Source: Hybos culiciformis
Lineage: Eukaryota > Arthropoda > Insecta > Diptera > Hybotidae
Direction of reading: 5' to 3'
DNA: 64,000 bases
Assembly (NCBI GenBank): GCA_964007475.1
Contig: OZ023275.1
Coordinates: 5,704,001-5,768,000 of the forward strand
The first letter of the stretch is position 1. Each line of letters starts with the position of its first letter. Below the pieces are notes generated by a model. That model was given only the letters and a program-made list of their open reading frames with translations, was not told where the DNA came from and searched no databases. Shown here in pieces: positions 51,546 through 60,774 of the stretch. The position numbers and the translations under genes are program-made.

Positions 51546-52043
51546 GTGAAATATTATCACGAGAGTTTTATTTTGAGGTGCATAACTTATAAAATAATGT
51601 TTTTTTTTAAGATATTGCTCTGCATAGGAACAATTCCAGTTTTTTTTTTAACGGAATCAATTCAAAATTCATTTGAATTTGTGGGATACCTACGTAATGT
51701 AATTATATGTTACAAGTTTAGATTTCTTCTTAGATCTGAGAATATTATAAAAGAACTAATTGATAATATTGAAGAATTATACAGTAATTTTTTGGAGAAA
51801 TTATCAATTTAAGAAGATAAAAAGAATTTTCTACAAATGGGCAAAGTATTTATTTTTTCAATGATCATTTGTGCAATTTTTTATTCGTTGAAACCTTTTG
51901 TTAGTTAATTCAATCAAGATACAAAACGATTACCATTCAACATGGAATTGGGCGAGATGGAATGTTCAATTTATTACAAATTGGGCGAGATGGCTAATTC
52001 AATTTATTACAATATTGTGCATTCCCATAGGACAAATAATTGA
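51546..52043 (+). pseudogene. odorant receptor N-terminal half, broken by stops
   Basis: In one frame (ATG at 51597) the translation has a hydrophobic stretch, then CYKFRFLLRSENIIKELIDN, the receptor pattern of a basic linker and R-x-x-x-x-x-L-I-x-x-I. It then passes TAA at 51810 into FLQMGKVFIFSMIICAIFYS and LKPFVS (third membrane segment), TAA at 51906, and DTKRLPFNMEL, the family's K-x-L-P-F-x loop motif. TGA follows at 52041. Shifting one frame gives CIPIGQIIDAVSS. Stops without frameshift in otherwise well-kept receptor sequence identify a fairly young pseudogene. Likely the 5' part of the same locus as 53801-53940. A 34-bp duplication (GGGCGAGATGG..TTCAATTTATTACAA) at 51946-52011 adds damage. 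Confidence 0.65.
51946..52011 (+). repeat. 34-bp tandem duplication in receptor pseudogene
   Basis: AATTGGGCGAGATGG followed by TTCAATTTATTACAA appears twice; the second copy has CTAA for AATG. It inserts about 11 codons after the LPF motif. Confidence 0.8.
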
Positions 52044-52929
52044 TGCTGTTAGTTCTTGAAATAAACATAATTTATTAAAAAATATTTCTTTTTCCATAAA
52101 GGAATTTAAGCTTTTCAACGATTATCCTGAAAAGCTATCTAAATTTTTTCATGGTGATTATTCAAATATTTTTGGATGAACTCGTTGAGGAACGACTTGT
52201 TTCAATATATTTAGGACAGTTCCCAAATTGGATTTGAAACTAAAAAAACAAATAATTCTAGAAGAGATATAGCTTATTGAAGAAAAATTGTTTGGTACAC
52301 AGAAATATAATTTTAGGAAAAGAGTAAAAATCGTGTTCAAATTTAATTTTTTTAATTTATGTTCATACTTTTTGTCAACCGAATTTTTGTATATGTAATT
52401 ACAAAAATAATAAAAAATTGTATTTCAGGTATTTTTCGTGTGTTTGATAATGTATTACAAATTGGAATACGAATTAAATAGCATATTGTTGCATATTCTT
52501 TTCGTTATGAATACAATGATACCATATTTTTGAGAGAAATTAAAAGTTTTTTGTTTTCTTCCGCAAAGGTTTTTGGGTGAGATATTTCTTATTTGAAAAA
52601 CAAAAAAAAATCTTAAAATAATATCTCACAATACAAGCCGTTTTCATCACACTCAGTTCGAAGCCTTGCTTGCATAGAAAGCCCAGTGAAATAACTCAAC
52701 GGTACTTAACTCGATTTTCGATGAGTTATATTTATTTTAATCATCCAGAAATGGCTCGATGACTAGTATCTTTCTCTGTGCATCCATCGCTGATAAGTTA
52801 TAAGCTTTGAGAAAAACATAAATTAAAAAACACATATCCCATACGCAAAATCAAGAACGAACATTTTCGACGCCAGCCCTCATGGATGACCTAATTGGTC
52901 GATTTGGATAATTAGGAACAATAAAATAC
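52044..52929. other. possible decayed receptor exons
   Basis: Short pieces such as DELVEERLVSIYL (about 52177) and LKLKKQIILEEI (about 52233) resemble the linker before receptor segment 4-5 but are separated by stops. Too weak to annotate as exons. Confidence 0.25.
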
Positions 52930-53560
52930 GGAAATGAATAAAACCCTCTTTTTCGTAACCTGTGGCTACGTAAGCAAAGGTCTTTACGCAAGTGCCTACG
53001 GAGCTTTAGAGATTAAACCCCTGTTTTCGCACCTTAATTTACGCATGGAAAGACCGTTTCCCGTATCCTTGCGGGACTTGAGGGATTAAGACCCTTTTTT
53101 AAAACGTTTTTATTCTCTACTTAACCTATACCTATATGAGCAAAGACATTTTCGCAGGGCTTCATGGATTGAAATGGAACCCGTTTGTTCGCAACTTAAT
53201 CCATGAGAAAGCAAAGACCTTTTTGCCCTATCTACGGCTCCGCGAGCAATGGCTTTTAAGCGTGTAGAATCGCCTTTTTTGCAACTTGATGTATGGCTAC
53301 GCGAGCAAAGGCTTTTTCCTTTTTTCGCTACCTATGGCTCCGTGAGCAATGGCTTTTTCAGGTCACCCGCGAGGCTTAAAGGATTAAAACCCTCTTTGGC
53401 TTTACGAGCAAAGGCCTTTTCGCTTGTCTCTAAGGTTCTTCACAGATTCAGTCCCCTTTTTTTGTAATTTATCTATGACAACACAAACAATTGACTTTTC
53501 AGTTTTAAAATTCCCTTTTTCGCAACGTACAGCTACGCGGGCAACAGCCTTTTCGCTTAT
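52930..53560. repeat. degenerate tandem array with GGCTxCGCGAGCAAAGGC units
   Basis: A GC-richer block in which the words GGCTACGCGAGCAAAGGCTT, TTTTCGCAAC and GGATTAAAACCCTCTTT recur with many changes (52963, 53083, 53185, 53235, 53298, 53335, 53373, 53402, 53533). The long unit appears to be roughly 100 bp, with shorter sub-units. Open frames 53249-53467 and 53402-53584 are readings of the array. It lies where the middle exons of the receptor pseudogene should be. Confidence 0.6.
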
Positions 53561-53800
53561 CAACGATGGATGAATTATGATCATTGAAAAGGATACACGT
53601 CATCAGCCAATTTTCGGATGAATTAAATTGCATAATTGATATCATATAACCGATGAGCTTTGTGCCAGACCCTGCATTTTAGTGGCCGAATTAGTTTTTT
53701 AATTTTTGATCAGAAAGAGGAATAAAAAATACTGATAACTGACGTAGTGAGGACTCAGTACGTATTTCTTAATAAATTTCTATTATTATTTAATTTTAAG

Positions 53801-53940
53801 GTTAACAGATATAATACAGATATAATAACAGATATAATAACAAATGTTTTTGGAAAAATGATTTTGCTTGGAATGACAGTGCTGTGTGTCTATTACAATG
53901 CGCAGTTTTTAATTTCACAGGACAAGCAATATATGACTAG
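53801..53940 (+). pseudogene. odorant receptor exon, paralogous to 47292-47487, broken
   Basis: Same acceptor (TTTAATTTTAAG) and same exon sequence as 47292-47487 at AACAAATGTTTTTGGA, TGCGCAGTTTTTAATTTC and GGACAAGCAATAT, and the same donor context GGTAAATTA. Two lesions are seen: an expansion of an ACAGATATAATA unit at the 5' end that shifts phase, and a deletion of about 80 bp removing most of the second half of the membrane segment. The frame then ends at a TAA overlapping the donor. With 51546-52043 it forms a second, non-functional receptor gene on the + strand, about 6.5 kb from its paralogue. Confidence 0.75.
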
Positions 53941-54077
53941 GTAAATTAATTAAAAGAGTGAATTCCTAATATTCCTAATTTGAAAATTCATACAATGAAT
54001 CCTCATAACAAAAATGTTTTGAAATTTTTATTCAAATTATAAAAAACTTAAAACGGTTATATTGAACCAAAATATAC

Positions 54078-54542
54078 TTTAATGGGTTGAGGATCGTTAT
54101 GTTGTATTTAGTGCTATAGAATTTAGATCACATTATATGCCTCAATACACATGCAATCATTTAGATGCATCTGCGTAAATAATGAAAAAATTTAGATGCA
54201 TCAGCGTATATAATGAAAAAATTTAGATGCATCAGCGTAAATAATGTAATCATTTAGATGTTGCGTATTGAATATTACGTAATACCTAAAACAAACATAA
54301 TATCTCTCACAATATTTCAATACAGCCAAATACAAAAAAAAAAAAAAGAGAAAAAATGAGAAGAAAAAATATTCTCTTTTTGCACTACCTCTCCCCTACG
54401 CATTAAAACAGTATATTGGATATGTAAACAAAATTTGTTATACAACTCGTTCTGTATTTACACAAAAATACATTGACACTTGTGTATACAGAACTCTTAA
54501 TTAATAACAAATTTAGTTTACATATACAATAATCTACTATTA
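54078..54542 (+). mobile_element. family D hairpin element, copy 3 (hairpin collapsed)
   Basis: Nearly identical to 17017-17554 (same ATTTAGATGCATCAGCGTA tandem units, same ends). At 54470 the left arm ACAAAAATACATTGACACTT runs directly into GTGTATACAGAACTC. Most of both arms and the whole tip with CTCGACCTTCGGTCTCG are missing. The loss falls inside the inverted repeat, as expected for slippage or excision at a hairpin. Confidence 0.75.
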
Positions 54543-54946
54543 TGCTTGAACAATTCTACACTTTTTTTTTGAAAGACATAATGTGCTATTTTAAATGAAA
54601 ACATGTCACATACTTTGATAATATTTGTCTTCGGTTTTTCTTTTTTGGTACCCCGATCTCAAATGCTAAAAGTTGAATATATACAATATGAAAAGTATTC
54701 TACTCATCAAATGTGCGAACTATGTTTTAAAAAGTACATATCATAAGTACAAATAAATATTTTATAATTTTTATCATTCGGTAAGTATATGTATGAAAGA
54801 AAACTACTCAAGTATGTAATCACTTTAGTCTAGAACTGCGTAATTTTAATTATTCGAAATTTTGACATCAACATTATTTTATATTTTTCTATATATGTTA
54901 AATTTTTGTCCTCTCTTAACTATATTTTATTTAATTTTTATTAATT
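54543..54946. other. AT-rich intergenic DNA
   Basis: No feature recognised. Confidence 0.5.
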
Positions 54947-55290
54947 ACTAGTCGATTGTAAGCCGCCTAAGGCTCCCGTTGAACACTGTTATAAAAAAAA
55001 ATAACAATAAAAAAAAACAAAAAAAAAAACAAAAATTGTGTTAATGAATCAGCCAGTCAGCCAGTTAACCAGTCAGCCAGTCAGTCAGTGATGAGCGTAA
55101 ATATTTATATTAATAATTATTAGATAACTAGTCGATTGTAAGCCGCCTAAGGCGCCCGTTGAACACTCATATAAAAAAAAATAACAATAAAAAAAACAAA
55201 AATTGCCTTAATGAATCAGCCAGTCATCCAGTTAACCAGTCAGCCAGTAAGTCAGTGATGAGCGTAAATATATTAATAATTATTAGATAA
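54947..55290 (+). repeat. two tandem 160-180-bp copies of an ACTAGTCGATTGTAAGCCGCC element
   Basis: Each unit begins ACTAGTCGATTGTAAGCCGC and CTAAGGCKCCCGTTGAACAC. It passes an AAAAACAA tract and a CAGTCAGCCAGT run and ends GATGAGCGTAAATAT...TTAGATAA. The second starts at 55127 and lacks some A-tract bases. The ACTAG start recalls the elements at 2770 and 60776. Tandem arrangement could be insertion into itself or unequal exchange. Confidence 0.7.
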
Positions 55291-55571
55291 TATCGACGGG
55301 CGGTAAGTAATGATGTAAAAACCAATGTACATTGTATATCATAAATAAAATAATTTTTAAATATTATTAGTAAATTTTTCTCTTAAGCTTAGTACGCTGT
55401 GAAAAAAAAAGGTTGCAAAAAATATTACTGAAAAATATCTGAAAAATGTTTGATAAATTTTGACAACTATTTGACACAAGCATCTGATTATTTTTATTAA
55501 TTTTTTATTATTCTAACCCAATAATAAACAAATCAAACAAACTTTTTTTTTGTAATGTCAAGTTTTTGCAA
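55291..55571. other. AT-rich intergenic DNA
   Basis: No feature recognised. TTAGTACGCTGTGAAAAAAA here and a partly inverted TTTTTTTTCACAGCGTACTA at about 56832-56851 flank the foldback-like element at a distance; they may be ends of an older insertion. Confidence 0.45.
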
Positions 55572-55579
55572 TCATTTAT
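55572..55579 (+). repeat. 8-bp target duplication, left copy
   Basis: TCATTTAT, repeated exactly at 56671-56678. Confidence 0.8.
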
Positions 55580-56670
55580 GGCGCCGTGACATTTGTCCGC
55601 GGGACATTTGTCCGCGGGACATTTGTCCGCGATGAAATTTGTATGGAAAACTTCGCGGACAAATGTCATTTTGCAAAATGTCATTTGTCCGCGATTGTAA
55701 AATGACATTTGTCCGCCGCGGACAAATGTCCCAAAATTAGCGGACAAATGACATTTTGCAAAATGACATTTGTCCGCGATTGAATTTTCTAACTTTAGCG
55801 GACAAATGTCATTTTGCAAAATGTCATTTGTCCGCGATTGATTTTTCGAATTTTTAGCGGACAAATGTCATTTTGCAAAATGTCATTTGTCCGCGATTGA
55901 AATTTTTAATTTTTAGCGGACAAATGTCATTTTGCAAAATGTCATTTGTCCGCGATTGATTTTTCAGTTTTTTTAGCGGACAAATGTCATTTTGCAAAAT
56001 GTCATTTGTCCGCGATTGATTTTTCAATTTTGGAGATACTGCAGAGTAGAGTCCCCCCAAATTGTTCATACATTTTGTATATGCAATTTTTTTTTTTTTG
56101 CCCGATTTGCCCCTTAAAGAGAGGGTGGTGGGGGGCGGCGGGCGGGCGGGTGGACTGGTGGTTGGTCAGTGGGATTTGCGGCGTCACTGACCAACTGACC
56201 AACCACCAGTCCACCCGCCCGCCCGCCGCCCCCCACCACCCTCTCTTGTTGTGCCGATTCTGATTGGTTCACGTCATCTGCACTTTATCCTCAAATTTTT
56301 AGCGGACAAATGTCATTTTCCAAAATGTCATTTGTCCGCGATTGCTTTTTTTAATTTTTAGCGGACAAATGTCATTTTGCAAAATGTCATTTGTCCGCGA
56401 TTGATTTTTTAACTTTTTAGCGGACAAATGTCATTTTGCAAAATGTCATTTGTCCGCGATTGATTTTTCAGATTTTTGCGGACAAATGTCATTTTGCAAA
56501 ATGTCATTTGTCCGCGATTAATTTTTATCGCGGACAAATGACATTTTGGAAAATGTCATTTGTCCGCGGCGGACAAAAGACATTTTGAATCGCGGACAAA
56601 TGTCATTTTTATGACCGCGATACAAAAACAAATCGCGGACAAATGTCCCGCGGACAAATGTCCAACCCCC
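55580..56670. mobile_element. foldback-like element family B (1,091 bp)
   Basis: Left end GGCGCCGTGACATTTGTCCG; inverted right end GGGGGTTGGACATTTGTCCG. Both ends repeat GGACATTTGTCCGCG. The body is about thirty modules GCGGACAAATGTC / GACATTTGTCCGC, mostly as back-to-back palindromes joined by ATTTTGCAAAAT and spaced by GATTGATTTTT...TTTAG, giving a roughly 59-bp period. The centre (about 56030-56295) is unrelated and holds a large GC-rich hairpin. Flanking 8-bp duplications are TCATTTAT at 55572-55579 and 56671-56678. No transposase. Open frames across it (repeats of SRTNDILQNDICPL or ADKCHFAKCHLS) are module translations. End plan and module core CCGCG match family A. Confidence 0.85.
56117..56247. 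repeat. GC-rich hairpin, 54-bp perfect arms with 23-bp loop
   Basis: AAGAGAGGGTGGTGGGGGGC at 56117 through GGTTGGTCAGT at 56170 is exactly complementary to 56194-56247 (ACTGACCAACC to CTCTCTT). The loop GGGATTTGCGGCGTC plus ACTGACCA repeats the arm tip. It forms the centre of the family B element and has a wholly different composition from the AT-rich host. Confidence 0.95.
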
Positions 56671-56678
56671 TCATTTAT
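56671..56678 (+). repeat. 8-bp target duplication, right copy
   Basis: TCATTTAT, identical to 55572-55579. Confidence 0.8.
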
Positions 56679-56904
56679 CTTCCTGGGTAGAAAAATATTT
56701 GAAAAAAAGCAGCTGCAAAATATATTTTTTGTCACTCAGTAAACCATTTTTTTTTTTTAATCAGCGTACTACAAAAAAAAAAATTTTTCAAACATTTTTC
56801 AGCAGCAAAAATTTATACGAAAAATCTAATTTTTTTTCACAGCGTACTACTTTTTTTGTATCAGCATACTAAGCCTCAATGAAAAAAAAACCTAATAACA
56901 AAAC

Positions 56905-57005
56905 ATTAGTGTTTTCAACCCGGGTACCCCCAAAATTTGACCATTATTTCGGGTATTTCAAAACCCGGGTAGTACCATCGGGTATCCGGGTATCAAAGTT
57001 TTGAA
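56905..57005 (+). mobile_element. possible hAT left terminus
   Basis: TAGTGTTTTCAACCCGGGTA then CCCCC, followed by repeated CGGGTA words in both directions (AACCCGGGTAGTACC, CGGGTATCCGGGTAT), resembles the TIR and subterminal repeats of hAT elements. A BED-finger remnant lies 0.9 kb downstream. No matching right end is visible. Confidence 0.4.
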
Positions 57006-57034
57006 ATTCAAACAGCAAATTTTATAAATTGCAC

Positions 57035-57545
57035 GCACAGAAAAAAATTTGCTCGTACTAATAACAAAAAAAATAATTGAAAATCAACGAAAAATTCGTT
57101 ATTTTGGCTACAACGAACATTTCGTTGAAAAAAGGACGTTGTTTGTTAATTTTTTTTTTATTTATGTTTCTAATTTTTTATTTATTTTTTAAATTTTTTT
57201 ATTTTATTTTTTTTTAATAATTTTTTTATGCCCGCTTGTAGCTTGGAACCACTGTCCTAAACATTGCAATCCATCAACTCTGCCACTGAGCTATGAAATA
57301 AATTTACGGCAATGTGTAAAATGGAAAATATAAGTTCTGTATGGATTGAAATTTTCTTTTCCCGTATTTAACGATTAACGAACTTTTTTAAAGAGTACTA
57401 AAAATGAAAAAAATTTTCGTAATAAGAAAATAAACGAAATTTACGTTACAAAAACGTAATTATTCATTATTTCTCGTTATCTTAACGATAATGTCATTAA
57501 CGAACGTTTTTGACGTAATGAGTACGAGCAAATTTTTTTTTGTGC
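57035..57545. mobile_element. TIR element (511 bp) with GCACAGAAAAAAATTTGCTCGTACT ends
   Basis: The left 25 bp are inverted at the right end (AGTACGAGCAAATTTTTTTT then TGTGC, ending 57545) with one mismatch. Subterminal AACGAA/TTCGTT words occur in both orientations. It contains the tRNA-like segment at 57232-57300 and separates the presumed hAT left end from the BED finger. Target duplication not defined. Confidence 0.7.
57232..57300 (-). tRNA. tRNA-like pol III promoter remnant (SINE head or tRNA pseudogene)
   Basis: On the minus strand TAGCTCAGTGGCAGAG (57278-57293) matches the tRNA A box, and GGTTCCAAGCT (57240-57250) matches the B box (GGTTCGANTCC) in part; spacing is about 33 nt. The acceptor stem does not pair (TATTTCA against ACAAGCG), so this is not a working tRNA. 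A tRNA-derived SINE head or captured tRNA copy inside the TIR element is the best reading. Confidence 0.5.
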
Positions 57546-57839
57546 AGTTATAGGCGAGCTTAAAAAATAATTTCGCATTCGAAAATTTGAAATATTGACT
57601 TACATGTTACATGTTTTATAAGTAGGTCGTGTCCGAAATAAATTAATGCTTAATTGAATTATTTTTATTTCAAAACATAGAAAAAAAATTAAAAAAATGT
57701 TTTTCTGAAAAAAATATTCTTTGTGCTTTTGATTAATCAAAATACTGCTGAGCTTAGAAAGTGAAATTAAAAAATCGTAAGTGAAAAAAAATTATACAAA
57801 TTGATATTGTGCACTCGATTGAATTTTTTGTTTTTGCAG

Positions 57840-57930
57840 CTTGTAAAATGTCTCGAGTCTGGAATTACTTTGAGAAATTAACACCAACTGAATCACTCGG
57901 AGCGTGTTTTAGTAATAACAATCTTGATAT
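57840..57930 (+). pseudogene. BED-type zinc finger remnant (transposase N-terminus)
   Basis: After a pyrimidine-rich acceptor (TTTTTTGTTTTTGCAG, ending 57839) the frame reads KMSRVWNYFEKLTPTE. This fits the S-x-V-W-x-Y-F-x-x-x-x start of BED fingers in hAT transposases and ZBED proteins. The following Cys-x2-Cys part is degraded (GACFSNNN has one Cys), and no His pair follows before the stop. Together with the hAT-like end at 56905 this suggests a dead autonomous hAT whose body is gone. Confidence 0.5.
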
Positions 57931-58310
57931 AATATCAATAATAATAAGTAAAGCTGTAATTATAAAATTAACTTATAATTTAAAAAGAAAATGACAAATC
58001 AATATTTTCCATACAAAAACAATTCCAAAGTGAATGGTGCAAGAATATTATAAGATCATATGCTGTCAAATATTTGTGTGCTATTTATTTTCAAAGTTGA
58101 AATTGCAACGCAATACACAATTCACTTAAATATTTATGTGTGACTTTTATACTTTTGTAGCAGATATAATTATTATAGGTCAAATTAATTCATATTTTAA
58201 TTAATTTTTAATTTTTCATTAGAATAAGTATATTGCAGTAGTAATAACAAGCCTAATTTAATATCAATAACAATAAGTAAAGCTGTAATTATATAACCTA
58301 CAGTTTAAAT
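57911..58310 (+). repeat. diverged direct repeat pair
   Basis: AGTAATAACAATCTTGATAT then ATCAATAATAATAAGTAAAG and CTGTAATTATA at 57911-57985 is repeated with a few changes at 58240-58310. The intervening ~250 bp are AT-rich without recognisable content. Confidence 0.7.
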
Positions 58311-58469
58311 AAAATATAACACAGTGTTAGCAGCAACGTGTGCCCGCGTACAGCTAGTTCTAAAAAAATTTAACTTAATGATAAATAAGTAAGTTTTTCT
58401 TAAGATGTTAAAATATTTGATAATGAAATATGATAATGATGAAAATAAAATGTTATAAAACATTAGGAT

Positions 58470-58734
58470 ATATCGCCTGCTCAGAAATGAAACAACGTAT
58501 AATGAAAAGTATAGTTTCGAGTAATTTGAATTTAAAGATTTGAAAATTAAAAAAAACGTATGAAAAAATATCAAGTAGCGTACAATTTTCATCTAAAAAA
58601 CACATTGTAATCAACATTAAGAATATTGCAAAGTAGTTGTACTTATAAAATCGAGTACGAGGAATCGAATGGTGCTATTGTCAAATAATGACGTATAAAT
58701 GTCATACGTTGTTTCATTTCTCAGCAGACGATAT
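58470..58734 (+). mobile_element. MITE family C, copy 3 (265 bp)
   Basis: Same orientation and sequence as 45319-45582 with a handful of changes; TIR begins ATATCGCCTGCTCAGAAATG. The minus open frame 58305-58592 includes the recurrent KSLNSNYSKLYFSLYVVSF peptide, which is repeat-derived. Confidence 0.9.
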
Positions 58735-60774
58735 GTTGTGTACAATATAGGTATATCAATATTAATTATAGTTTTTACTGTTTTTTCTAGTGCAGAATAA
58801 ATTACAAAAAATATATTTTTTTTATAGAAAATGAGTTTTTTACGAACAGATTTATATTACAAAGTGCTATTTTTCCCTTGCTATGACGTATAGCTAATCG
58901 TGCTTAAGTCATCATATTTTGTTTTGACCTATATATACAAAAATTCCTAACACATCTAAATTTTCCATTTTTTTTTCAGAAACATAGTTAAGGATAAAGA
59001 AAATACTAACATAAGAAAGAAGTCAAGGATAAACATTATAATGGTAAAATAAAAAAAAATATGTTTTTTTTATGCCAAAAATTTATTCCATGGAGATCAT
59101 TGATTGCAATTAGTTAAAATTAGAATTTATTTTAACCCAAATTTATGTTCAAAAATTGGAAATATTTAGTAACTGTAGAACATCAAGAGACTAACATCAT
59201 AACGAAAGAGTTAGAAAATTCACTATTTTATTTGTAAAGCCTCTGCGACAGTGTCTGGTATTTTATGAACGTTTGATTTTTAAATATACTTAAAAAAAGG
59301 TTAATCACTCAAATCATAACAATTGAAAGTCTGACCAGTCAAAATAATTAATAACCGCAGTAATCAGTAATTTGTCGAACAACATAATTATTAAGATGAA
59401 AGAATATTTTCTTTGATTTGTTAAAATAGACAAGTGCATTATATATTACATTATTACATGAAATAAAAATAAAATAAAATCAAAGTAAAAATCATATTTG
59501 CATTAGAGGAGTAAAACAAATTTTCTTCCAGTTACCAAATTTCATCAATTTTTGAGATAAATAGCCCTCTCAAAAGAAACAAATAATTTTCCGGTATATA
59601 TAGTTGAAAATAGTTTTTCTTGCGTTTTGCTGCTTCCATAATACTTTAAATAACGATATATCAATAATATACATACTTAGTGGTAATGATAATACATAAC
59701 AAAAAAAACTTTTAGAAAATTTCGAATGTAGGTATTTACATAAATTTCTATTGAAAATAGTTTCTTCCTGTGAAAATCAAATTCTTTTTAGCAAAAAAAG
59801 AAAAAAAAAAAAAATAGAAATTTATCTATTTGAAATCTGAGATCATTTGTCACGTTATAAATCAAAATAGTGTATACATAATGTCAATAGAATTAAAATT
59901 TTACAAAATCAAAATCACTTCATTTTTAAAATTACGTGCCTTGTTGTAAAATAAGAATCTTTATTACAAACCAGCAGCAGGTTAAATTAAAGTCCGTATA
60001 TACATTTATTTTGTTTTATTAGTGTTCACATATAGTCGATATTATGTATGTAAACCAAATTATTACAAATTTCGAAACCATTATATTATTAAGGTAAATT
60101 TTTCTCGTATACATTATTTTCAAGTTATTTATTTTATTTACTGAAAAACCGGACCAAAATTTATATATAAAAGCCAAATAATTTGGAATATTGTTACAAA
60201 AAACATGCATTTACATATGAGAACTACTTATAACAATAAAACCATTTAACATTTAAAAAAAAATTGTGACCAATACACAAGAATACGGTATTCAAATGTA
60301 AACTAAACCCAACACCGAAAAAAAAACTTAGCAGAGAGCCAGCTATAAAATATAGCAGAAAGTTTATAACTGAAAGTGAATTATTTTTTTGCAACATTTG
60401 CTCAAAATATTGCAATTATTATTATATTATGTATATAGTATATATATAACATAGGTATCTAAATTATAGTTTTTATTGTAAATTTTTTTAATCAAAAATT
60501 GCAATTGCAATAAAGAAATTCTTTTAGTTTTTTTTTTAAATTGCAACAAATATTATTTCAAATTTTAAGTATGGTTTAAGAATCTTTTTCTGGGAAGAGA
60601 TTTCACTACTATTTTAGTTGAAGCGTAGAGTTGCGGATTGCAATGCTAAAGATCATAGTTCGGAAATAAATAAATGAATAAAAATAATAATAAAGAAAGA
60701 TAAATTATACTAAATTCTTTGATATTGAATACTCACTAACTTCAGAAATGTTTATGTCGAAAATTTATGTGTTC
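58735..60774. other. AT-rich intergenic DNA
   Basis: No gene, RNA or transposon ends recognised. Minus open frames at 60019-60210 and 60224-60415 are unremarkable. Confidence 0.5.

Noticed and set aside
55508..56263. Open frames with repeated NDILQNDICPL and ADKCHFAKCHLS peptides
   Set aside because: They are the family B palindromic modules read in different frames, not a repeat protein.
55580..56670. CRISPR-like array
   Set aside because: Repeats are palindromic modules in alternating orientation with near-identical spacers and terminal inverted repeats; the genome is eukaryotic.
57232..57300. A functional tRNA gene on the minus strand
   Set aside because: A and B boxes are tRNA-like, but the acceptor stem does not pair and the B box is imperfect.
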